A DNA stretch of 64,000 nucleotides from Sabellastarte sp. h YS-2021 (Eukaryota > Annelida > Polychaeta > Sabellida > Sabellidae), in NCBI GenBank assembly GCA_964017235.1, contig OZ024936.1, positions 52,999,028-53,063,027 on the forward strand. Direction: 5' to 3'. Below are positions 49,901-61,600 of this stretch, piece by piece; the first letter of the stretch is position 1, and each line of letters begins with the position of its first letter. The position numbers and the translations under genes are program-made. Below the pieces are notes generated by a model, which saw only the letters and a program-made list of their open reading frames with translations, had not been told where the DNA came from and searched no databases.

Positions 49901-52900
49901 TGAGAGTGATCTACGGGTGCTTTGTAGTTTGTGCTGTCTAGTAACTCGCCAACTCAAGTTTCCTATTGGGTTTGACAACTCTTAAATTTTGTCATATTGC
50001 CAAGTTATTTCAAAGCATAAATGGAATCATTCGAAAAGAATATGTAAATAAAGCAGTAACTGTACACAACTATCCAATAAAGGCACGGTTTGACTTGTTT
50101 ATAAAATTTTTTTTCTTCAAGTTTACCTCTTACGAACCTAGACCAATGATTTCCCTACATACAAAATGTGTCTTAAACCTGTCTAGTTTAAAACCTCACC
50201 TGGTTTAAAAAACAATCAAAATTCCCATTTTATTTATCAACATGGTGGTGCCCTTGATCATTTTGTAGGTGAGTATGACGAGATTTGTTGAAAAATGGTC
50301 AAAACTGTTGAGTTTGTTATGAAAAGAGTTATATGTGTGCGTAGGGTTTGGTGTGCAGCATCTTTGTAGTTGATGTTGTCAAAATTAGTGATGGGTCGGT
50401 AGGTGCGGTATCGAGAGCATTTTACTGAAATACCGTTATGAGATTTTACAACCGGCACTTCGCTTGTTAGCCCGTATAATGGAAGGAAGAGTTAAAATAT
50501 TAGAAACATACTCAAAATATGAAGAAATTATAAGCTTTTCTCCCCAATTTTCATGTATTTGCAGACTTTATACAGTACTTGCGATTACGGTGAGCAGAAC
50601 TGCCATGTTTTCGTTATACAATTTATAACCTCAATTTTACTTGTCAGCTTATATAACTGAAGGAAAACTTAAAATATTGGGAACAAACAAAATCTGAGAA
50701 AAAATATATTCTTTTATCTCCTTTTTCGCACATTTGGTCACTTTTATTGTGATGTCGTGAAGAGGAAACGTCCATTTTTGTTTGGGGAGTACTAAAACGC
50801 AGAATCCCCGAATTGATACGGTTTTGCATTGGCGACCTCCCGATTAGTGGTGGGATCGCCAGCTTAAATGCCAGATCGAGTATCACTTGTTAGAAGCGAG
50901 TTGAACTCGAGTTAAACTCGAGTAATTTTCGGGATAAAGTATTTTGTTCGTTAGCTTTTAATATAGAAAATATTTACATAACCGGACGCGAGACAAAACT
51001 TTTACCTGAAAATGACTTTCGCAATATAATTTACGTTAAATGTTCATTGATTTAAGCCAGAATAAAGTAAAAATGCAATATATTTTTGAAAATTTCGGAT
51101 ATTTCTGTTGTTTTGGTGAAGTGTCGGCTGTAGATGGTTGAAATATTGGCGTTTTTCAAAAACTCGAGTTTCACTTGCGCAGATCGATGTCGCCCAATTA
51201 TCGCCCATCGAGTTACAACTCGAGTTTCAGTCAACTCGTCCCAGCACTACTCCCGATGTACATATTTTTCATACCGACCCATCCCTAGTTAAAATTAAAT
51301 ATCCTTTGCAAAGGTTAAAGTTGTGACAACATCTAACAAAGAATTAAAAGATGTTTAGGCCAGTTTAAAATGGAGTCTATCACAGTAAATTTAAAACCAA
51401 AAAAAAAAACCCCAGAAAACTAGTATCATCAAAAGTAAAATAAAGCTATTGAAAATACTGTGAAAGTTGGTATGCACAAATATTTGGAATTTAACATAAT
51501 ATGAGTTTAAATTTGACAGTGTGTTCAGACTATATTGGTTTCAATGTGATCCCTCTTTATCATTTAATTTTCTTTATACATTTCATAGAAATCAGTGGAT
51601 TGAAGTTCAAGGAAGATTATGTGGATCAGATGATCGAAACCTGCACACAACAACTACGATTGCTCACTGAGGACGCTCAGAATTCCAAATATCCTTTTCT
51701 TTTTTGTTGCAACAGATACAAATATCGACATAAAATAAAAATGTTCTTGCCTCACATCAATTGTGTGTACACAAAATGGTGGAAGCGAGCAAGAAGGAAC
51801 AAATGCTGAATGTGACTATGTAGGTCACCTCGCCACTGTTGGAGCCACCTAGCATACGGCTGGGTTGTTTTCTTTTGTTGCCCAGGCCACATGTGGCCAC
51901 CCAAGAATAGCACTTAGTCCCAGCTGGTAAGCTTGTAGTTCATAAAAGCTACACTTTAATCAATTAAATTTTTTTTTCCCCAACAGATTTAACACAACAA
52001 TCTAAATCAGACCTTTTTTCAGATTGAATATGGCATTGTTTCTCTCCGAGTAATAATTAAGCGTCCCTTGAAAAGGGGACGCTTATTGGTTTCACCCCCG
52101 GTTTTCAGTCAGCCGCCGCCGCCGCATTATCGTCTCCCTTGAATATCTCCCTTGTTATTAGGCCTATCCAAATGATATGTGGCAGTGTTCTTCTGTAGGC
52201 GTGGGGGAATTTTTTGACAGGCATAAATTTAACCTTTGACCTTTATCAAGGTCACATTATCAAAAATTCAAAAAAAAATTTACTTCCTTTTCACTAGATT
52301 TCCTCAGAAAGTACTGGGTGTGGGTCAACCAAATTTGGTATGCACATTCCTGAGGGAAGAATCTAGGCGCCAGTCGATATTGGGATCAATCAGGCCATAA
52401 TTGACCGATTGACGGGTGATTGATTATAAGTTCATAAAAATTTTGCTAAGATTAAGCCTTGAACTCGCTTATTATTGATAGTAGAGGTTTGGGATGGTAT
52501 ACCAACATATAGGAAATCATGTGCTGGGAATCTTCTGGTGTGGTCAGATTTGACCTTGGGCCCCTCGTTCAAGGTCAAGCAAGGATAGGCAAAGTTTAAA
52601 GTGCTTATAACTCGCTTATTATTGGTCCTAGAGGTTTGGGATGGTATACCAACATATAGGAAACCATGGGCTGGGAATCTTTTGGTGTGGTCAGATTTGA
52701 CCTTGGACGTCTCCTTCAAGGTTAAACGGGGATAGCCAAACTGGAAAGTGCTTATAACTCGCTTATTATTAGTCCTAGAGGTTTGGGATGGTATATCAAC
52801 ATATAGGAAATCATGTGCTGGGAATCTTCTGGTGTGGTCGCATTTGACCTTGGGCCCCCCCTTCAAGGTCAGACGAGGATAGCCAAACTGAAAAGTGCTT

Positions 52901-55628
52901 ATAACTCGCTTATTATTGGTCCTAGAGGTTTGGGATGGTATACCAACATATAGGAAATCTTGGCCTGGGAATCTTCTGGTGTGGTCGGATTTGACCTTGG
53001 GCCCCTCGTTCAAGGTCAAAAGAGCATAGCCAAACTTAAAAGTGCTTATAACTCGCTTATTATTGGTCCTACAGGTTTGTAATGGTATACCAACATATAG
53101 GAAATCATGTGCTGGGAATCTTCTGGTGTGGTCGCATTTGAGCTTGGGCCCCCCCTTCAAGGTCAAACGAGGATAGCCAAACTGAAAAGTGCTTATAACT
53201 CGCTTATTATTGGTCCTAGAGGTTTGGGATGGTATACCAACATATAGGAAATCATGTGCTGGGAATCTTCTGGTGTGGTCAGATTTGATCTTAGGCCTCT
53301 CCTTCAAGGTCCAATGAGGATAGGAACTTTAAAGTGCTTATAACTCATTTATTATTGGTCCTAGAGGTTTGGGATGGTATACCTACATATAGAAAATGAT
53401 GGGCTTGAAATCTTTTGATGTGGTCAGATTTGACCTTGGGCCTCTCCTTCAAGGTAAAACAAGCATAGCCAAACTTTAAAGTGCTTCTTCTTCTTTGCAG
53501 CTGAAAACACACAGTCAGCTGATACAGAACCCGTTCATAGGCACTGAGTGTTTTTTTCGTTTTAAGGTCACTCTTGTGATCCTAACATGGTCCTTTTCAT
53601 GAACATTTCTCTTCACCAATAACATTTACCTCTTCACATTAGTCCTTTAGCATTTTATATAAAACTTAAAAGCTGTAGGGACGCTTTGTTTTTGTGTACA
53701 AAAACTTTTGTCTAGTTAAAGCTGAAACAGTCAACCGTACTAACCGATTATTAGGTGACCAAGGCACTAGTCGACGTCATTATTCTTGAACCCGTGAACT
53801 GTTTTCCACCTTATATGGTAATTTACGAGATTGTTAGATTCCTTAATATTTGGAGTCACAATTGAAAATGGTAGCAATTCAAAGTATTTTATCTATTTAT
53901 TACGTTAAATATAAAAATTATATGCAGTTTATTTGCAAATTACGTGATAATTTGAATGAATTGTCTTTCCAGGCGACTCTAGATCCGCCATATTTGTTTA
54001 CAATATTTACATCCTGGGTGCATGCAAAGATGTCGATTTCGATATTTCCTCTCTCTCCACAGGTACTATATATCGGAAACAGTTAGCTGATTAGTTGATG
54101 GTTAATGCAAGACACTACCTGGCTAGAAAATATTGCTAATCGTTTTAGCCTTAGTAATAATAAATACCAGTGAGCATAATTTGTCTGGTGTAGGGACAAG
54201 ATTGTGTCACCTGTGTCACAGAATCAAAACCATTTTACTGAAATACCAAAACAAAATCTTTTGATTGGCATGTTGATTTCCCAGCAAATAAAATGGTTGG
54301 AAAACATAAAATATCACCAATGTATAATATGTCTGAAGAAAGTTTAAAGTTTCAATTGCATTGACTTGTACATCGTTTAGAGATGTGGGGGTATGTATGA
54401 ATCAACGATGATTATTGTAACATACTAATCATACTAGTGGTGGGATCGCCAGCTTAAATGGCAGATCGAGCATCGCTTGTTAGAAGCGAGTTGAACTCAA
54501 GTTAAACTCGAGTAATTTTCGGGATAAAGTATTTCGTTTGTTAGCCATAATATGGAAAATATTTTACATAACCGTACATGAGGCAAAACTTTGACCTGGT
54601 TTCGCGATATAATTTAAGTTAAATCTTCATTGATTTAAGCCAGAATAAAGTAAAAATGCAATATATTTGTGAAAATTTCAGATATTTCTATTGTTTTGGT
54701 GAAGTGTCAGCCTTAGATGGTGAAAATATTGACGTTTTCAAAAACTCGAGTTTCACTTGCGCAGATCGATGTCACCCCCAATTATCGCCCAGCACTAGTA
54801 TGATCCTCCTTCAACCCAGGATGAGATTTTCAATAAGATTATAACAATGATGAGACTCCCTTTTTTCCTCAGAATAATACATGATTCACTTGATTAAATC
54901 TTCCTTGACTGCTGTGTTAACGCTTGCATATGTCACATACCAAGACATCCGTAGCATAAGTAGTTTTGAAGAGCAAACTGTGATAGCCATCAAAGCACCT
55001 CCTGAGACAAGACTGGAAGTCCCTGACCCAACTGATGTGAGTTTTGTTTATGGGGTTTCAAAATATTATTCTTTGAAATCTTTATCAAATAATACAAGTC
55101 AGTGATTGTAACTCTAAAAATTATTACACACATTGAAAACAAAATTAGAAAAAGCTACCCACATAGCTATGGTTTGACAATAATTTTATGAAAGTACTTG
55201 AGAATTAATGCCGTTTAAATAAACAGCTTGTTGTAAGTCAATATCCACATGTTTGATGACAGGTAGAAAATCTGCTGCTTGATACCCGTCATTTAATAAA
55301 AGCCAATTCAGATTTTAAATTTTGATGACCTGTTAAGAGTATTGATTCTAAATTCTCAATTGGACAAAAAAAATAAAAAATACTTGCAGTTAAAGCTAAA
55401 GTTGGTAAATTTATTATTAGAGTAAGAAATCTAAAATTCGCCAGGAATCTAAAATTCGCCACCTGTAAAACTTTAGTTAATTTTATGAAGAAAATGATGT
55501 TTTTGTCCAAAAATTGGTATTTTTCAGTTCAAAAAGCCTTAATTTACTATACAGTCAACAAATCTCGCCTCAATTCATTTATTATATCCCCAGACGAAAG
55601 TCGGGGATATATTGGATTCAGGTCCGTC

Positions 55629-55662
<34 letters not shown>

Positions 55663-58600
55663 AGAAATTTCCTTGTGGACGCGATAACTCAAAAACAAAT
55701 TAATATTTTTTTTTCAAACTTGGTACACATGTTAAGGGTGTCCAAAGGAAGATCCCTATTTTAAGGTGACCTTAAACTCCCAATAAAAGAGAACTTATGG
55801 CCACCTTAAGGTCAGAAATTGCACTTTTGGCCACTAAGAGCCCTCTAGGTCACAAACTATGATGCTCAGCTGGCTGAAATTTCACCTGAGAACACATTAA
55901 TATGTTCTTAGTACATGTGCCGAAAATCACGACTTTAAGTTGAGGAGAAAATTGTGTTTGAGGCCCATAAAGACCCCCACTTAGGGGTTTTTTGCTATAT
56001 TTTTCACATATTTTGCCCTATAATTTGGAAGTGGTAACTCTGATGAGTCTCAAACTGCACTAGGTATAACTTTGATATGTAATCCTTGTCTGTAGAAAAT
56101 TTTAGGGCTGTAGGTTTACCCAAAGGGGTCGACTTAAGGTCTCAAAAGTGCCCACAGAGACCCAATTTATGCACTTTTTGCCACTTTCGAGCACTGTAGC
56201 TTTCAAACTATGTCTCTCATCTAAGTTAAATATCATCTGAGAATATATCTATGTGTTTTCTTATATCTGCCCCAAAATTTAGGCCTTTAATAGACATTTA
56301 ACCTGTATGTGAGGACCATAAACACCCACCCGAGTGACCCTTATAAGACATTTTTCACATATTTTTCCCTGTAACTTGGAAATGGTAAGTCTGAGAAGTT
56401 TCAAACTGTATTAGATATACATTCTATGTGTAACCTTTGAATGTGAAAGATTTTTAGTCTGAAGCTTTGATTTGAAGGTCACATTGAGGTCTCTAAAAGG
56501 CCCACAGAGACCCGATATTTTGCCTTTTTGCCACTTTTAAGCCCTGTGACTGTTAAACTATGTTACTGATAGAGCTGAAATCTCACCTGGGAATATATCA
56601 TTATGTCATTTTTACATGTGCTGAACATCAAGGCCTTTAGTAGATATTTAACCTGTGTATGACGACCATAGATACTCACCCGAGTGACCCTTTTTAGACA
56701 TTTTTTACATATTTTGCCTTGTAACTTGGAATGGTAAGTCTGAGAAGTTTCAAACTATATTAGATATACATTCTATGTATAATCTCTGATTGTGAAAGAT
56801 TTTAAGTCTGAAGCTTCAATTTGAAGGTCACATTGAGGTCTCTAAAAGGCCCACAGAGACCCAATATTTGGACTTTTTGCCACTTTTCAGCCCTGTGACT
56901 GTTAAACTATGTGACTGACAGGGCTGAAATCTCAACTAGGAATACATTATTAAGCGTCTTCTTTTTCCATGTACCGAACATCAAGGCCTGTAGTAGACAT
57001 TGAACCTGTGTATGACGACCATAGACACTCATCCAAGTGACCTTTTTTGACATTTTCTACTGTATTTTGCCCTGTAATTTGGAAATGCTTAGTGTGACAA
57101 GTCTTAAACTGTATTATATCTAATTTTTGTTTGTTATGTATGTCCCCCAAAAAGTTTCAGATCTGTAGTTTAATTGCTAAGGTCTCTTAACAATTGTAAA
57201 ATGCCCACAGAAACCCAATTTATGGACATTATGCCACTTTAAAGCCCTGTAACTGTCAAACTATGTGGGTCATAGAGCTGAAATCTTTGAATTTTTAAAA
57301 GGAAGTGCCTGTCTCTTTAAATTTTGAATATTAATGATGTTATGGCTATCTTAGTCTTTTAAGAACTTATTTTTGTGTGTTGTACCTCTGCTTGCTGAGT
57401 TTTTAACTCTTTAAAATGAAACTGGTTAAACATATTCAAGTAGGCAAAATGGACACTGTTATTTTCTGGTGAGCTTTAAGTCCCAATATTAATAAAAGTA
57501 TATCCTTATGTAGTAAAACTAGGGGATTTTTAACCCTCAACTAGCCCAGTTTTATTCAACTTGCCTCAGTTAATTTTGACACAGCTCCTACAGTTATGAA
57601 CTCATTTCAGTTGATAATCACATACTTAAAATTCTCAATTCTTTTTGTATTTGATTACCCCTTTGATATATATCAGATTGTTTGTTTACCATTTATGCTG
57701 TAGTCCCAACCCACATCCCCCACCCACCTCTGGGACCTCCAGCTATATTGAGTGACACTAAATAAACAAAGGTATTTAGTGATATCAAATGAGAAACAAA
57801 GAACTCAATGGGGTTGCAGATCTTGTGTAATAGTGAGAGAGGTGTGGAGAAGGGGAGAGGGGTGGGGTAGGAGGTGGTGGGCTTCATCATATAACACAAA
57901 GGGGAGTCAGAACTGAGATTGTGTCACATATTTAGGTTGCATATACTAGTATATGGACCACATATATAGGAATAGAGGAAATGAATAACTGAAAACAATT
58001 TACAAATTCTATAAATAATATAATAAAATAATAATATAAATAATTTTTTTTTAAATAATATTTTATTTGTGAACAAATATAGAAACAGATATGCGCTTTT
58101 GGGATTATGAATTTTAGAATGGACATTCAATCATCAATCATTTAAATACTTTGAAATTAGGTTAAGAGTTATCATTGCAGGAAGATTGAAAAGTATGATG
58201 TTGAGTTAAAAATAATATTTTATTTGTCAACAAATATAGAAAGAGATATGCTCTTTTGGGATTATTATTTTAGAATGGACATTCAATCATCAATCATTTA
58301 TTAATAAATACTTTGAAAATAGGTTTAGAGTTATCATTGCAGGAAGATTGAAAATATAATTTGAGTTATGTATTCGGCGTCTGGGGATACACATCTTCTT
58401 GGGAAGATACAAACAGAGTAGATTGATGTGCTGAAGTTCATATAATAATGGGTAATTATGCTTTAAAAAATTCCCGATCAAAACCTGTGGCGTGAGTGAT
58501 GACCTGTCTGGGGATATGTTGGCGCCGAGTTGGCCCAATCTAGTTTATATATTTGATTTTATTTTAGTGATAAGATTAACGGAGCTTTTTGTATTTGATT

Positions 58601-61600
58601 ACCCCTTTTATATTATAAGTGTTTGTTTACCATTTGTGCTGCAGCACTCCATCTCTTTGTAGTCCCACCCCCCATCCCCCAACCACCTCTGGGACCTCCA
58701 GCTATTGAGTGACACTAAATAAACAAAGGTATACAGATCTTCTGTAATAGTGAGAGAGGTGTGGAGAAGGGGAGAGAGGTGGGGTGGGGGTGGGAGGTGG
58801 TGTTTGCTTCATTATCTAATTATCTAAGACAAAGGGAGTCAGAACTGAGATTGTGTCACATATTTAGGTTGCATATATATGGACCACACATATAGGAATT
58901 GAGGAAATGAATAACTGAAAAACAATGCAAATTCTAAACATAATATAATAAAATAATAATATAAATAATATATGATTTTTAAATAATATTTTATTTGTGA
59001 ACAAATATAGAAACAGAGATACGCTTTTGGAATTATGAATTTAGAATGGACATTCAATCATCAATCATTTAAATACTTTGAAAATAGGTTCAGAGTTACC
59101 CTTTGCAGGAAGATTGAAAAGTATGATGAGTTGAGTTAAAAATAATATTTTATTTGTCAACAAATATAGAAACATATATGCTCTTTTGAGATTATTAATT
59201 TAGAATGGACATTCAATCATCAATCATTTAAATACTTTGAAAATAGGTTCAGAGTTATCATTGCAGGAAGATTGAAAATATGATCTGTTGAGTTATGTAT
59301 TCGACGTCTGGGGATACACCATCTTCCTTGGGAAGATATAAACTTAGTAGATTGATGTGCTGAAGTTCATATAACTTTTCTCAATATTTATGGCATACAA
59401 CAAATGGATTAAATAAAAAATTCCCGATCAAAACCTGTGGCGTGAGCGATGACCTGTCTGGGGATATGTTGGCGCCGAGTTGGCCCAATCTAGTTTTATT
59501 AGTATTTTCACATGTGACGAATTTCAGATATGTGGCGAATTTTAGATTTCTTACTCTAATAGATGGCGATGAGTAAATATCAGAAACAAGCATTTTATTG
59601 ATGGGAGTCTTCAAAAACATGTGCAAACGTGACAATCACTTTTAGCTTTACTGATTACTGAGATTTTAATCTAATCACAATTTTAACATTGCTTAATCTC
59701 TGTTAGGACATCTAAAAGTTGCAAAAAGGAGAAGTAATTGTTTCAAGGTCATGTGGAAAATGTCTCTTGAAATAGAAATACTGATGTATAGAGAGCTTAA
59801 TTGGCCATTTTGTTGTTCAGAAAATTCAGATTTGGTTGAAGAGTTCCAAAGGAGCAATAGAAGTCTTTCTTTGCCCAGAGGAGAATCAGGATTCCAACAA
59901 TGCAAATAGCAGTTGTCATGGTGATGATTCTCCTTCAAAAAGTTCCACCACCACTGCATGTTCAGAAGACTCCAGGGAGAGTTTCAAAGGTACGTTAATT
60001 CTAACTGGTAGATCATTTGTCAAAACAGGCGATATTTATTGTTTTGGGACAGTATTTCTGATATTCATGTGCAAAGGCATGTATCAGTGTTGCCATTTTA
60101 TGTATAACTATAAACTTACAAATTGCCAATATTGGAAGTAAGCCCATAATTGGAAGAAATTGTGCACTTTTATATGACAGTTTTGTAGTTTTAATTAGGG
60201 ATGGGTCGACATGAAAAATATGTACATCGGGAGGTTGCCAATACAAAACTGTACTGAATTCAGGACTCCATGTTTTAGTACATCTCAAACAAACATGGAC
60301 GTTTCCTCTTCACGACATCGCAATAAAAGTGGCCAGATGCATGAAATATGAAATAAAAGCTTATAATTTCTTCAGATTTTTTGTTTGTTCCCAGTATTTT
60401 AAGTTTTCCTTCATTGATATGAGTTGACAAACGAAATTGAGGTTATAAGCTGTTCTAACCAAAACATGTTCTGCTCAACGTATCGCTATAAAAGTCTGTA
60501 ATTGGGACGAAAATATGGAATAAAAGCTTATAATTTCTTCAGATTTGGGGTATGTTTCTAATATTTTAACTCTTCCATTATATGTGTTGGCAAGTGAAGT
60601 GGTAGTTTTAAAATCTCGTCACAGTATTTCACTAAAAGTTCTTGATACAGAGATACCGGGCCTACCAACCCATCCCTAGTTTTAATGCATTTTTGATGAG
60701 AATTGCCTGTTAGTGGTTGGGGAATCCCCCCCAATATCAAATGATATGAAATATTTTTACTTTCAATATCTATGTCCACTGGCAATTTCATCAATAAGTA
60801 CTTACTAATTAACCAACGAGATAAGGAACCAATGAAATTAAAGGGCTAGCTGAAGTAGGTTTACATACAGATCTGTACATTAGAATACAACGGGACCTGT
60901 TTGTTAGCAGGACCTTCTATTGATCTGGTCCCTGTTCATTAGCCACTTCAGCGGTTCTGTGGGATTATTGATTGATATTGAAAGATTCAGCACCAATCCC
61001 TGGTCTAGTATCTTTGTATCAAGACCATTTTACTGAAATACCGTGATGACACTTTGTTACCATCATCTTGATTGTCAGCACAAAAAAAGTTGAAGAAAAA
61101 TGTAAAATAGTGGAAACACACCCTAGATATGAAAAATTACGAATTTTTATCATATATTGTTTTGGATTTGGTGGCTTTTATAGCAATTTCATTGTCCAGA
61201 ACTCCCCTTATTCTTTTCCATGAGTTTAACAGTTTAACTTCCTGTCATTAGGCCTTTTTGATTGGGAATGTGCAACCATCGATTTTTTTTTTGGAACCCC
61301 TGAATCGAAACAGTTGGTGGGATACCAAAATGGAAAATATGTTACCGACCCTGCCCACTTCTCATGTCTCTAGCTTGCATTGACTTCCAGATCTATCTTT
61401 TAAGCCCCACGTTTTCATTTAATTATTGAATTCTGAGGACCCACCAACAATTTGGGTATGTTCGCCAACAATACTCATACTTAGCTTCTGGTATCAATGT
61501 GTATTTTCTTGTTTTTATTATCATTTCACAGAAGCAGATTGTACAGAGGAGTTGAAAAGTGCCTTACTACACACGGAGATTTCTCCCAATGTACAGAGCC

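Larger units (their letters stand above)
51689..54921 (+). other. Minor-class (U12) AT-AC intron 6 of E2F
   Basis: The 5' splice site is ATATCCTT, identical to the U12 AT-AC consensus. The branch-site match TTCCTTGAC (54901-54909) places its A 13 nt before the terminal AC at 54920-54921. No AG acceptor fits: the nearest upstream AG (CTCAG, about 54872) would bring an in-frame TAA. Splicing AA to G gives [11 protein letters not shown], matching the conserved E2F sequence across this junction. Vertebrate E2F genes are known to carry U12-type introns. The intron also holds repeats, including a 147-bp tandem array. Confidence 0.92.
55417..59563. repeat. Long-range inverted repeat pair in E2F intron 7
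   Basis: ATTAGAGTAAGAAATCTAAA plus ATTCGCCA at about 55419 recurs inverted at about 59515-59563. It may be the TIRs of one element of about 4.1 kb that later took up family C repeats. Target duplication not found. Confidence 0.55.

Noticed and set aside
52432-53307. 291-codon minus-strand ORF as a gene
   Set aside because: It is a by-product of a 147-bp tandem repeat divisible by three, lies in an intron, and starts and ends without gene signals.
54872-54921. GT-AG acceptor CTCAG for E2F exon 7
   Set aside because: It would bring an in-frame TAA before the conserved marked box, and exon 6 has no suitable GT donor at the matching point.
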